Assembly (NCBI GenBank): GCA_026671195.1
Contig: JAPOHD010000027.1
Location: forward strand, 1-64,000
Direction: 5' to 3'
Length of the DNA: 64,000 bases
Origin: Draconibacterium aestuarii
GTDB lineage: Bacteria; Bacteroidota; Bacteroidia; Bacteroidales; Prolixibacteraceae
In this document: positions 1-7,976 of the stretch, in pieces
Layout: each line of letters opens with the position of its first letter
Numbering within the stretch: position 1 is the first letter of the stretch
The notes under the pieces: model-generated
What the model was told of the DNA's origin: nothing
What the model saw: the letters and a program-made list of their open reading frames with translations, nothing else
Database searches by the model: none
Translations under genes and position numbers: made by a program

Positions 1-111
1 CTTAGCATATCTCTACTCGACAAAACTCCTGTAAAAGAAGTGCTTACGAAATACGATTACAAAAATGTCAAAGAACTAAAAAATAAACAATTAATAATCA
101 GCGGGTTTTAA
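1..111 (+). CDS. 3' end of an unidentified gene (partial)
   Basis: The window opens inside a reading frame that stays open for 36 codons and ends at TAA 109-111. The tail is lysine-rich and contains KTPVKEVLTKYDYKNVKEL. Its general look (SISLLDKTP, then a KEL and QLII ending) recalls the C-terminus of IS4-type transposases of Bacteroidota, but the piece is too short to assign. It runs tail to tail into the transposase remnant on the other strand, and its stop codon lies in the loop of a small hairpin at 100-120. The gene body is outside the window. Confidence 0.4.
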   Translation, partial: LSISLLDKTPVKEVLTKYDYKNVKELKNKQLIISGF

Positions 112-455
112 GTGCCCGCTAATGATTGCTCTTGTATACGAACGAAGTAAAATCGAGATGGAATCGTTAATCGACCTCTCTTTAGTGAGTCTGGTGAGTT
201 GGTGACTGCGGCTCACCTGCTCACTTGAACCGGCAGAGTCGGGCAGTGAATGCTCTGAAATAGTAATTCGGTTGACATATACCATTAAGTGAAAATGATT
301 AGGCATTAAACACCATGCCAGCACATCGGCAAATGGGGTAATGTATGTCTGAAGCTTTTTTAGGAAAAATAAATAGTTATCTCGATTGAAAAAAATTTTT
401 GGGAGTTGTTTCCCCGGTTGTAAATATGGTAGATGTTATTGGGCTCGAGTTGCAT
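91..455 (-). pseudogene. REP-associated tyrosine transposase (RAYT, IS200-like) remnant
   Basis: From an ATG at 455-453 the minus strand reads NNIYHIYNRGNNSQK, the usual RAYT N-terminus. It then shifts frame in an A5T7 run (plus-strand positions about 389-400) and continues as FFNRDNYLFFLKKL and AWCLMPNHFHLMVYV. The last stretch holds the HxH metal-binding motif (HFH) of Y1 transposases. Adding one A to the run restores a single frame, so a one-base deletion is the simplest explanation. Homology appears to end at SYTRAI near base 124; the next ten codons before the stop at 91 look unrelated, so the C-terminal half with the catalytic Tyr helix is missing. RAYTs are domesticated single-strand transposases that mobilise REP palindromes, and several REP-like elements lie elsewhere in this window. 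The copy is dead by both frameshift and truncation. Confidence 0.8.
100..120. repeat. Small stem-loop at the transposase truncation point
   Basis: AGCGGG at 100-105 pairs with CCCGCT at 115-120 around a nine-base loop. It sits exactly where the RAYT similarity stops and contains the stop codon of the upstream partial gene. No T-run follows on either strand, so it is not a classical terminator. Confidence 0.5.
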
Positions 456-775
456 ATCGTAGGTATTTCGTATTAAAAATACGGTTTTCGTTTGTTTTTT
501 TTAACGGTTGCAACATATTATTGAGCAGGTGATCCGTCAGCTGACGGACTTCAGCTCAACTTTCTGGTTGTTCGGTTGGTGAATCAAACCAAAAATATGC
601 TCAACAACAGTTTGATTTGAATCTCTATTTTTCATAATTTGCATATCTGTTAGAACCAAAACACGATTTAACCCACGAAATGCTTCGTTTAAATCGTTTA
701 AATTTTAACAACGTTCCGTTCACATGCGCAAGGCGCGTATGTATGGCATGCCTTAAGGTTTGCCGGATATAAAGA

Positions 776-807
776 GGCCGCCCTTGCTTCGAAAACTACA
801 GGCGGCC
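776..807. repeat. GC-rich stem-loop upstream of the small helical protein gene
   Basis: GGCCGCC at 776-782 pairs with GGCGGCC at 801-807 around an 18-base loop. The stem is strikingly GC-rich in an AT-rich surrounding. No T-run follows it. Confidence 0.55.
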
Positions 808-814
808 CCGGGTT

Positions 815-836
815 AATAACGAATTACTTCGTTATT
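815..836. repeat. Perfect 9-bp stem-loop in the leader of the small helical protein gene
   Basis: AATAACGAA (815-823), TTAC loop, TTCGTTATT (828-836). It ends 23 bases before the ATG at 860, so it would lie in the 5' untranslated region if transcription starts upstream. It could affect translation or mRNA stability; no function is shown. Confidence 0.55.
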
Positions 837-859
837 GTAAATGCCAAAACTAATTAAAA

Positions 860-1183
860 ATGGCAACATTAAATGAAAAAGAAAGTCGCGATTTTGTATC
901 GCAGGTGATTGTAATGGTCAATCAGAATGCAAGTTTGCTTAGCGATGCCGGGTTTGATCCTACCAGTAGAGTTGGAACCTTGCAAGGCAAACTGCAAACT
1001 GCCGACGATGCCGAGGGTGAACAGCAGAAAGCCCAGGCTGCAGCACTCGATGCTACAAAACTGGCCAACAAAACACTTCAGTTGGCTTACGACGACGCTT
1101 CTGCTTTTGTAAACCTGATTGAAGGTTTGCTGGGAAAGGACCATAGTTTGGTGCATAAACTGCGCCAGCTAAGGAAAAAGTAA
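860..1183 (+). CDS. Small helical protein of unknown function (107 aa)
   Basis: Unknown function. There is no signal peptide and no membrane segment. The sequence is rich in Ala, Leu, Lys, Asp and Gln and looks almost wholly alpha-helical, probably a helical hairpin or bundle. Noticeable stretches are NASLLSDAGFDPTSRV (about residues 27-42), an Ala-rich helix with QKAQAAALDATKLANKTL (about 57-74), and a basic tail HKLRQLRKK. I recall similar short Bacteroidota proteins annotated only as hypothetical. The gene has its own stem-loop leader and a strong terminator directly behind it, so it is a self-contained unit among mobile debris and repeats. The ATG at 860 follows an A-rich stretch without a Shine-Dalgarno sequence, as is usual in this phylum. 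Confidence 0.75.
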   Translation: MATLNEKESRDFVSQVIVMVNQNASLLSDAGFDPTSRVGTLQGKLQTADDAEGEQQKAQAAALDATKLANKTLQLAYDDASAFVNLIEGLLGKDHSLVHKLRQLRKK

Positions 1184-1201
1184 TTTTTCGGTCTGTTAAA
1201 G

Positions 1202-1235
1202 ATTCCGTTTCTCCTTTGAAACGGAATTTTTTTTT
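1202..1235 (+). terminator. Rho-independent terminator of the small helical protein gene
   Basis: ATTCCGTTTC (1202-1211) pairs perfectly with GAAACGGAAT (1218-1227) around a six-base loop, and the 3' arm runs into nine T residues. It lies 18 bases after the stop at 1183. Confidence 0.85.
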
Positions 1236-1332
1236 GCTTCCACTTCTGCAAATCGCCACCTCAAACCCGGATTATGCATGAAGTAGTTTCAATGCACAAT
1301 AGACTTTTTAATGCATATTGCGGGTTAAAACC

Positions 1333-1640
1333 AGAAGATAATAATCCTCTTCCGTCAGCGAATCGTTCTACCCTGCCCGATAGAGATTATCTTATGGAAG
1401 AGAATCGTTCCAGCCCATCCGCTAGCGATGATCTTTCAGAAGATGATAACAATCTTGTATCCGACGGAGGCCATCTTTTACAAGATAGCGATGAAAAACC
1501 ATAAGATGGAGGCCATCTTTTAGAAGATAATGCTTCTACCCCGTCAGACAGCCTTGCGCTGACATAAGATCATGACCATAGGGTATAAGATGGCGACGAT
1601 CTTCCATAAGATAATCGTTCTCTGACGGAAGATGATGCTG
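1333..1640. repeat. Block of degenerate, partly palindromic repeats
   Basis: Short words recur at irregular spacing. A 22-base word starting GGAGGCCATCTTTTA occurs at 1466-1487 and 1508-1529 with one mismatch. Words like AGAAGATAAT(N)2-3TTCT recur near 1333, 1522 and 1607. CCGTCAGA at 1541-1548 has its reverse complement TCTGACGG at 1621-1628. AAGATGG-AGG-CCATCTT at 1503-1519 is a perfect 7-bp hairpin. The whole 1236-1775 stretch has no gene I can support; one open frame at 1274-1504 merely translates the repeats. Bases 1641-1775 show nothing recognisable apart from the 3' flank of the UDP-xylose synthase gene. Confidence 0.6.
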
Positions 1641-1775
1641 CTCTCCTTTAGTTGAAATCTGCTGTAGCCCTTTGTGGACGGGGAGTTTAGCTGGTAGGTC
1701 TAAAAGAGGAAGGCTTTCCGGATTATTTGTACTGTTTTTGTTTATAATCTGTGATATGATATAAGTTAGAAGAAG

Positions 1776-2711
1776 CTACAGGATACTTTTAAAGTATTCA
1801 ATGGTTTTACTTAATCCTTCTTTCAGATGAATTTTTGGTTCCCAACCATCCAGTTTTTCTTTGGCCAATGAAATATCCGGTTTTCTTTTCATCGGATCAT
1901 CCTGAGGCAGGGGGAGATGTATAATTTTTGATTTCGAGCCTGTCAATGCAATTACATTCTCAGCAAGTTCCAACATCGAAAACTCTACGGGATTACCAAT
2001 GTTAACAGGCCCGGTAAAGTCATCTCCGGTAGCCATCATTCTGATCATGCCTTCTACCAAATCGTCAACATATTGAAAACTTCTGGTTTGATTGCCATCT
2101 CCAAAAATGGTAATATCCTCTCCTTTTAGCGCCTGAACAATAAAATTAGATACCACCCGGCCATCATTTTTCTCCATTCGGGGACCATAGGTATTAAAAA
2201 TCCGGATGATTTTAACCCGTACCTGATTTTGGATATTGTAGTTCACAAATAACGATTCGGCACAACGTTTCCCTTCGTCGTAGCACGAACGATTCCCAAT
2301 GGGATTTACGTTTCCCCAATAATCTTCAGTTTGCGGGTGGATTGCAGGATCTCCATAAACTTCACTTGTGGAAGCTTGTAATATTTTGGCACCGGTTCTT
2401 TTGGCAATTCCCAGAACATTAATGGCACCCATTACCGATGTTTTAATGGTTTTTATGGCATTGTGCTGGTAGTGTACCGGCGATGCAGGACAAGCCAGGT
2501 TATAAATTTCGTCTACCTCAATAAAATAGGGCATGGTAACATCGTGACGAATCAGTTCGAAATTGTGATTGTCGAGTAAATGGATTACTTTTTGTTTCGA
2601 GCCGGTAAAGAAGTTATCCATACAAACAACCTCATTGCCTTCGTTTATAAGTCTTTCACAGAGGTGCGATCCAACAAATCCTGCTCCACCGGTTACTAAA
2701 ATTCTTTTCAT
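1776..2711 (-). CDS. UDP-glucuronate decarboxylase (UDP-xylose synthase)
   Basis: An extended short-chain dehydrogenase that converts UDP-glucuronate to UDP-xylose through a 4-keto intermediate with bound NAD+, in the cytosol, supplying a pentose donor for surface glycans. Visible features: Rossmann motif [10 protein letters not shown] at residues 7-16, the substrate-loop signature [12 protein letters not shown] at 71-82, the STSEVYGDP strand at 114-122, and the YxxxK catalytic pair Tyr144/Lys148 in SCYDEGKR. At 311 aa the length is normal for bacterial UXS. It is the last gene of a minus-strand group, 16 bases downstream of a methyltransferase gene. No UDP-glucose dehydrogenase is present in the window, so the UDP-glucuronate must come from elsewhere. 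Confidence 0.9.
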   Translation of the reverse strand: MKRILVTGGAGFVGSHLCERLINEGNEVVCMDNFFTGSKQKVIHLLDNHNFELIRHDVTMPYFIEVDEIYNLACPASPVHYQHNAIKTIKTSVMGAINVLGIAKRTGAKILQASTSEVYGDPAIHPQTEDYWGNVNPIGNRSCYDEGKRCAESLFVNYNIQNQVRVKIIRIFNTYGPRMEKNDGRVVSNFIVQALKGEDITIFGDGNQTRSFQYVDDLVEGMIRMMATGDDFTGPVNIGNPVEFSMLELAENVIALTGSKSKIIHLPLPQDDPMKRKPDISLAKEKLDGWEPKIHLKEGLSKTIEYFKSIL

Positions 2712-2727
2712 AAATCTAGCTTGTTGA

Positions 2728-3519
2728 TTAAACGCTGAAGTTTGGTTTTAAAATATAATAAGCACAGGTTGTAAAAAAGTTACTAACCCAGGGAATTGCA
2801 GCAATTAATTTGCTTTGTTGGCGTGGTTTGAGTTTAAATTTTATCTCATAATTGGGATTGATAAAGAACAATGTTTTATCAATTGTATCGAAATTATTCG
2901 CTTTTGTAATAGCTTCGAATCGTTCAATGGATATACCCGTTTCTTTTATTTCCAATAGATCATTAATACGACCTTCCGTTTCTCCAAAAAGTTTTAATAC
3001 ACCTTTATAGATTGAGAAGGGAAGAATATGAAAGTAAGGCAATTTCGATAATATCCTACTATGGCACATTTGCTGATGGCCTCCAAACGGATTCTGCCAG
3101 GGTGGGAACCCAAAATACACAATGCTTCTTTCGTGAAAGAAACATCTGAAATACTTCATAAAAAAATTCTGGTTAGGAATATGTTCGATAACATCGCGCA
3201 GGATGATTATATCAAAGGTTCCCAAATCAGAACGTTTGTAAATATCATCGGCAATTAAAGTCAGATTGTTTCTATTCTTATGATCACGAAAGAATTCGTT
3301 GCCATTGTTAATTTTAGTAACAGATAAATCAATTCCGGTAATCTTGCAGCCTAGTTCCATAAAAGGGATTAAATTACCTCCTTCGCCACATCCAATTTCC
3401 AAAACAGTGGAATCAGCTTTTACTTTAACATGCTGTTTGATATATGGGATAACATATTTTCTAGTGGTATATGCCTGCTCGTTGAAATATTTTTGTCTGT
3501 TGCTGTGTCTATCCTGCAT
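2728..3519 (-). CDS. Class I SAM-dependent methyltransferase
   Basis: The SAM-binding glycine loop [11 protein letters not shown] is at residues 39-49, an acidic strand end TGIDLS at 61-66, and a motif-IV-like segment [13 protein letters not shown] at 103-115. This is a Methyltransf_11/23-type Rossmann fold. The substrate is not predictable; between a YfhO-type membrane protein and a UDP-xylose synthase, a sugar or lipid-linked glycan intermediate is a reasonable inference. The C-terminal 60 residues ([18 protein letters not shown] onward) are basic and hydrophobic and could associate with the membrane. Its start overlaps the end of the upstream yfhO-like gene by 11 bases, indicating translational coupling. 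Confidence 0.8.
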   Translation of the reverse strand: MQDRHSNRQKYFNEQAYTTRKYVIPYIKQHVKVKADSTVLEIGCGEGGNLIPFMELGCKITGIDLSVTKINNGNEFFRDHKNRNNLTLIADDIYKRSDLGTFDIIILRDVIEHIPNQNFFMKYFRCFFHERSIVYFGFPPWQNPFGGHQQMCHSRILSKLPYFHILPFSIYKGVLKLFGETEGRINDLLEIKETGISIERFEAITKANNFDTIDKTLFFINPNYEIKFKLKPRQQSKLIAAIPWVSNFFTTCAYYILKPNFSV

Positions 3520-6007
3520 TTTCTTTCTGTTTGTGTTGTAAGCTTAAGGATCTGTTTTTTTTTAACCATATAAAGAAGAGGCCAAAGCCAAGTAAAACAA
3601 AAATGAAAGAACTGATTTGTGAAATTCTGGTTCCAAGAAAGTAAGACCGGGGTTCAAATTTAAACTCGATGGTATGTTCCCCGGCCGGAACAGATAGGCC
3701 ACGCAGAATATAGTCGACTCTGAAATGAGGAACTTTATTTCCATCAATATAAGAATTCCAGCCTTTGTCGTAGTATACATCCGAAAAGACAGCTAGCTGT
3801 TCTGAATTGGAGTTATAAGTATACTTCAGGTAATTGGGTTGATATTCTGTTAGTTTAATTGATCCTTCTTTGGTATAAGTTTTACCTTTTACGAAATTTT
3901 CAAAACGCTGGTCAATAATTGCCGTTTCGGCAGGGGTAAATCCGGAAAGTGCAGCCATTTCGACATCGGCATTTTCCACGAGTTTAAATTGATCAACAAA
4001 CCAGGCATTGCCAATTGGATTTGGATCGTGCACCGGGGCACTGTTCGGATTTATGATCAGGTATTTTGTGTTGAGCATCTTTAGTACCGGAGCATCATCA
4101 AATAAATTCTGAATGTTGCTACCATTTAAGCCCTTATTTAGTACTGCTCCCATTTTCTGGATTTCGGGACTGATATGGTAAGTAATGAGTTCCTGGTAAC
4201 GACCCAGCTTTGCTGCGTGATATCCCCCAACTGACTTGTGGAAATAAGAAGTTGATGCATCAGTAAACGGACTAACCGTAAGGTTTAATACGCGATAATA
4301 GGGATCATTGTCCTGTTGAATCATCTGATCGGCTTTTGAAGCGGTAAAGGGAGTGGCCATTTTACGAGGAGCAACAAAACTGTCGTTGTTTAAGTATCTT
4401 TTATTAGCAGGCCACATATCGGCAAGAATCAATACCACCCAAAGTGCCAGAGCATATTCTGCTTTTAGTTTTCTTTTCCAGAAAGCCCACAAAACCCCTG
4501 CAGCAAGTGCTACAAAAACAAAAGTGCGGAATGCATCTTTTTGAACCACCATTTTACGATCGGCAATAAGAGCATCAATAAGCTGCTGTGGCCACCCCGA
4601 TTGTGCCAGCCGGGCATCAGATGCTGCTGTAAAATCGCCTGCCATGCCTGGGATAAGAGCAAATAGTAAAGCCAAACCTCCTGTTATTGCAAAAGAATAT
4701 AGTAAGCCTTTGTTAAATTCTTTTTCGTTTACTTCTCTTTTATAAATGGCAGAAACAGCCAAAACCCCCATAAAAGCCATGGCAAATTGCTGAATAACGA
4801 TAATATTCTTCACATCCCTGAATTTGTTGTACAAAGGGAAATAATCAATCATGAGGTTCGATAAGGAGGGGAAGTATTTTCCAAGCGAAAGAGCGAACGA
4901 AACAACCACGGTGGCTGCTATCCACCATTTGTCCTTCCCTTTTACTACAAACAATCCAAGAACAAAAAGAAAACAAAGCACGGCTCCATAATACATGGGG
5001 CCTCCTGAAATGGGTTGACTGCCCCAATACAAAGGCAGGTTGTTGGCGATTCGAAGCGCATTTGGTTTTCCCTGCGAGCCAACCAGCGTTTTATATACAT
5101 TCGAGTCCTCACCCAGTGGTTCGCGCATGCTACCACCTTTTAAACGGGGAATAAATGCTGTTAGGGCTTCACCAACATCGTAACTGTAATCCAGTATATA
5201 ATCCCTGTCCAGTCCCGATGAATGTTTTTCTTTTTCCTGTGAAAGCTCCGATTTTCCTCTTATGGTTTCTTTGCTGTATTCGTAAATGGGCCAAAGCGTA
5301 GAAATATTAAGGCTAAGTGCCAATGCTGCAGATGCCAGAAGTACGACCGAGCTTTTCATAAATGCGGGTACGGTCTTTTCTTTAAGGGCATAAATAAAAT
5401 AAACAATGGCAATAATAAGTACTAATATTCCGGCATAGTAAGTCATTTGCAGGTGGTTGGCCGATATCATCCAGGCTAATCCCAGCACCGATAGCAAAGT
5501 TCCTTCCAAAAGTTTGTTTTTATAGGCTACTATTACTCCGGCAACTAATAATGATATATAGGTAATGTTTAGACTTTTGGTAACATGTCCGGCCTCAAAT
5601 ACCACAAAAAAGAAAGAAGTAAATGCATAAGCGAGAGCACCGGCAAAACTCAGCCAGGGATTTATGCCAAGTACCAGGAACATCAGATAAAAAAGACCAA
5701 ATAAAAGCAAATGATAACTAATCGGGCGGGGTACTTTTAGGAAAAATCTAATTATTTTGGTTGTGATGCTGCCTTTGAAATTAGTCGAAATTAAATAGGC
5801 AGGCATTCCTCCAAACATCGAATTTGTCCACAGCGCTTCTTTTCCGCTTTCTTTTCCGTAGTCCAAAATTTCTTTCGACATACCTTTGTAATGAATCAAA
5901 TCCGATTGCTGGACAACTTTTCCTTCGAGTAAAGGGCTAAAATAAATTGTTGAAGCAATTAAGAACAAAATAACAGGAATGATGTATTGAACGAGTTTCT
6001 TTTTCAT
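3509..6007 (-). CDS. YfhO family multi-pass membrane protein
   Basis: About 832 aa with roughly 13-14 hydrophobic helices and a large non-membrane part between the last two (about residues 560-790). Length and layout fit the YfhO family, GT-C-like membrane proteins implicated in glycosylating cell-surface polymers; the Bacteroidota members are mostly uncharacterised. The start is taken at the ATG at 6007 (MKKKLVQYIIPVILF), because this gives the expected KKK-then-hydrophobic first helix. An in-frame extension to 6118 would add 37 residues with no family character. The gene leads a minus-strand group with the methyltransferase and UDP-xylose synthase genes, which suggests a shared role in making or decorating envelope glycans. 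Confidence 0.85.
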   Translation of the reverse strand: MKKKLVQYIIPVILFLIASTIYFSPLLEGKVVQQSDLIHYKGMSKEILDYGKESGKEALWTNSMFGGMPAYLISTNFKGSITTKIIRFFLKVPRPISYHLLLFGLFYLMFLVLGINPWLSFAGALAYAFTSFFFVVFEAGHVTKSLNITYISLLVAGVIVAYKNKLLEGTLLSVLGLAWMISANHLQMTYYAGILVLIIAIVYFIYALKEKTVPAFMKSSVVLLASAALALSLNISTLWPIYEYSKETIRGKSELSQEKEKHSSGLDRDYILDYSYDVGEALTAFIPRLKGGSMREPLGEDSNVYKTLVGSQGKPNALRIANNLPLYWGSQPISGGPMYYGAVLCFLFVLGLFVVKGKDKWWIAATVVVSFALSLGKYFPSLSNLMIDYFPLYNKFRDVKNIIVIQQFAMAFMGVLAVSAIYKREVNEKEFNKGLLYSFAITGGLALLFALIPGMAGDFTAASDARLAQSGWPQQLIDALIADRKMVVQKDAFRTFVFVALAAGVLWAFWKRKLKAEYALALWVVLILADMWPANKRYLNNDSFVAPRKMATPFTASKADQMIQQDNDPYYRVLNLTVSPFTDASTSYFHKSVGGYHAAKLGRYQELITYHISPEIQKMGAVLNKGLNGSNIQNLFDDAPVLKMLNTKYLIINPNSAPVHDPNPIGNAWFVDQFKLVENADVEMAALSGFTPAETAIIDQRFENFVKGKTYTKEGSIKLTEYQPNYLKYTYNSNSEQLAVFSDVYYDKGWNSYIDGNKVPHFRVDYILRGLSVPAGEHTIEFKFEPRSYFLGTRISQISSFIFVLLGFGLFFIWLKKNRSLSLQHKQKENAG

Positions 6008-6407
6008 AGTAAGGGAAATTTTGAAAACACGACAAATATAACTATTGATTAAAAATATGCCACCTATACATAGAATATTATTGGAATTGCTAAATTGGGT
6101 CGTGCAGTTTATAAGCAATGTTTTAAAAAACTTGAAACAGGAAACAAATCATCCCATCGATTTAAATAGTTCCTATGGCGTAAATTCTATTCGAAAATAG
6201 ATTGGTATATTTGCTCTGTTTTTAAAAAATAATCCAGTGAATTACTATTGGATTCAATACTCGGTATGATTGTCTCAACAGTATAGTTGGGCAGCACTTT
6301 TGTTTATTCATAGATATTGGATAAAAGTGTATGAAGTGAAAACAAAAAGAAGCTAACAAACCATTGAATATTAAAATTCAGAAACAGGTAATTAAATTTT
6401 AACGGAA
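6008..6407. other. Divergent intergenic region between two glycan operons
   Basis: This 400-base AT-rich stretch separates the minus-strand yfhO group from the plus-strand pseudaminic acid operon and must carry both promoters. Apart from one TAnnTTTG word I see no further structure, and no open frame in it looks like a gene. Confidence 0.5.
6206..6213 (+). promoter_or_regulatory. Candidate -7 element for the pseudaminic acid operon
   Basis: TATATTTG matches the Bacteroidota -7 consensus TAnnTTTG. It is about 195 bases before the first start codon, and no clear TTTG -33 box lies at the right distance, so this is only a candidate. Confidence 0.22.
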
Positions 6408-7916
6408 GTGAAGGTAATATTATTCGATACGTGTATACTCTGGATTCCACATTTTGAAACGGACTTGGAGATAATGGATTATCACATTGCAAAAGGGGAT
6501 GAAGTTGTTTGGATGGACTGCAATGGTGAACTTCCTTTTTGTCAGCCGAATCCTGATCACAAGAAAAGTAAGTGTAAAGAGTGTGTAAAACGTAAAAATA
6601 AGGGACTAAAGTTGCTTAACAGGAGCGTTAGAAGAATTCCTTTAGGAAGGATTGACAAGAATGTTAAAGTACTACCGGATGTTAAGAATATTGAGGAACT
6701 TAAAAAGCATAAGTTTGATCATCTGGAAGGTGGTTTAGGAACCGTTAGTTCTTTAATTTCTGTGGTAAGAGACCCAAGTCCGGATTTAGGAGTCTATGGG
6801 GATATTTGGAAAAGAGCTTATTTCTCTACGTATAATATTTATGTAAAAGCTCAAAATATTTTCAAAGAAGAATATTTTGATCGGGTTTATATTTTCAATG
6901 GGCGATATGCAAATGAAAAAGGAATATTGAATGCTTGTCAAAAGGCTAATCTGGAATATTTCATCCATGAAAGAGGCAGAGATAAGGACCATTACATGAT
7001 TTATGAAAATGCCATGCCACATAATATTGCTGCATTTAAAATGCGGATGGAAAAAATGTGGAGCGAAAGTGAGATTGCAGAAGAAGATAAATATAAGATA
7101 GGAGCACAATTTTATACTGAGCGCGAAAAAGGAAAAATTCAATCATGGGTATCTTTTACAAATGATCAAAATCCGGATGTGTTACCCGAAAATTGGGACA
7201 ATAAGAAGACTAATATTACCATCTATATGTCTTCTGAAGATGAGATGGCATCAATTTCGGATGAATGGAGAAGTCCTGTTTACAGCTCACAGCTTCAAGG
7301 AATAAAAATGATATTGAGTGACTGTTCGCAGGGAATAAACTTTTACCTGCGAATACACCCTAATCTTATGGGAGTTAAAAATAAAGAGCTGGATGAATTA
7401 TTAAGCTTATCCTATCCAAATCTAACCATTATTCCGGCAGCAAGTCCGGTTAGTTCCTATTCAATGATGAAGAACTCTACTAAAGTATTAACATTTGGTT
7501 CAACTGCCGGTATCGAAGCTACTTTTTGGGGCATACCAAGTATCTTAGCAGGTGTATCATTTTACCGGGGAATTGGTGCCACTTATGATGCGAATTCGCA
7601 TGAGGATGTTATTAAGTTAATAAAGGATGATTTACAGCCAAAAGATAAATTGACTGCCATAAAATATGGTTATTATCAAAAATCATTTGGTGAAAAATAC
7701 TTGAACTATAAAGCTCAGAATTTTTATTTTGGCACTTACAAAGGGAAATCGATATATGGCAACTGGTTTTATTCAAATGTTATTCGGACTTTGTCAACTT
7801 TAAAGATTTTACTTTATGTGAAAAGAAAAATTAAAAAATTCAGACACTTCTTAAACAACAGGAATAATCTGGGTAAAACACTGGTTTTAGTTGTCATATC
7901 CTCTGTTATACCGTGA
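6408..7916 (+). CDS. Putative GT-B-like surface polysaccharide biosynthesis protein
   Basis: Soluble 502-aa protein that begins with a beta-alpha unit (MKVILFDTCILWIPHFE). The C-terminal half has features of capsule-synthesis/CMP-sugar transferases: YLRIHPNL at 313-320, then FGSTAGIEATFWGIPS at 363-378, a glycine/serine loop followed by a Glu as in nucleotide-sugar binding sites. Four Cys (38, 45, 56, 59, including CKEC) cluster near the N-terminus and could bind a metal. The start is GTG at 6408; no better start lies in frame, and the beta-strand begins at this residue. It is 60 bases ahead of pseB on the same strand, so a role in transferring pseudaminic acid or making the glycan that carries it is an inference. 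The family is not recognised with certainty. Confidence 0.6.
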   Translation: MKVILFDTCILWIPHFETDLEIMDYHIAKGDEVVWMDCNGELPFCQPNPDHKKSKCKECVKRKNKGLKLLNRSVRRIPLGRIDKNVKVLPDVKNIEELKKHKFDHLEGGLGTVSSLISVVRDPSPDLGVYGDIWKRAYFSTYNIYVKAQNIFKEEYFDRVYIFNGRYANEKGILNACQKANLEYFIHERGRDKDHYMIYENAMPHNIAAFKMRMEKMWSESEIAEEDKYKIGAQFYTEREKGKIQSWVSFTNDQNPDVLPENWDNKKTNITIYMSSEDEMASISDEWRSPVYSSQLQGIKMILSDCSQGINFYLRIHPNLMGVKNKELDELLSLSYPNLTIIPAASPVSSYSMMKNSTKVLTFGSTAGIEATFWGIPSILAGVSFYRGIGATYDANSHEDVIKLIKDDLQPKDKLTAIKYGYYQKSFGEKYLNYKAQNFYFGTYKGKSIYGNWFYSNVIRTLSTLKILLYVKRKIKKFRHFLNNRNNLGKTLVLVVISSVIP

Positions 7917-7976
7917 ATTGTTGTTTATTTGTGGTTCAAAATAATTAATGATATACTATAAAGAAATACTTAAGAT

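Larger units (their letters stand above)
456..859. other. Intergenic region with decayed reading frames and stem-loops
   Basis: No intact gene is visible. On the minus strand about 60 codons stay open between 717 and 538 (contains LTDMQIMKNRDSNQTVVEH), and a second frame stays open from about 535 down to 437. Neither has a convincing start and I recognise neither, so they may be remnants of an older mobile element. Bases 722-836 carry three stem-loops. The first is ACATGCGC (722-729) with GCGC (733-736) and ATGT (739-742), with a two-base bulge. The other two are listed separately. Confidence 0.45.

Noticed and set aside
1274-1504. Open frame of 76 codons (plus strand)
   Set aside because: It translates the degenerate repeat block; its Asp/Ser/Pro-rich product follows the repeat words, with no recognisable domain and no operon partner.
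1333-1640. Possible CRISPR array
   Set aside because: Repeated words differ in length and sequence, spacing is irregular, and no cas gene is in the window.
6008-6118. Longer start for the YfhO-type protein
   Set aside because: The extra 37 residues lack family character, and the MKKKLVQ start at 6007 gives a normal first membrane helix.
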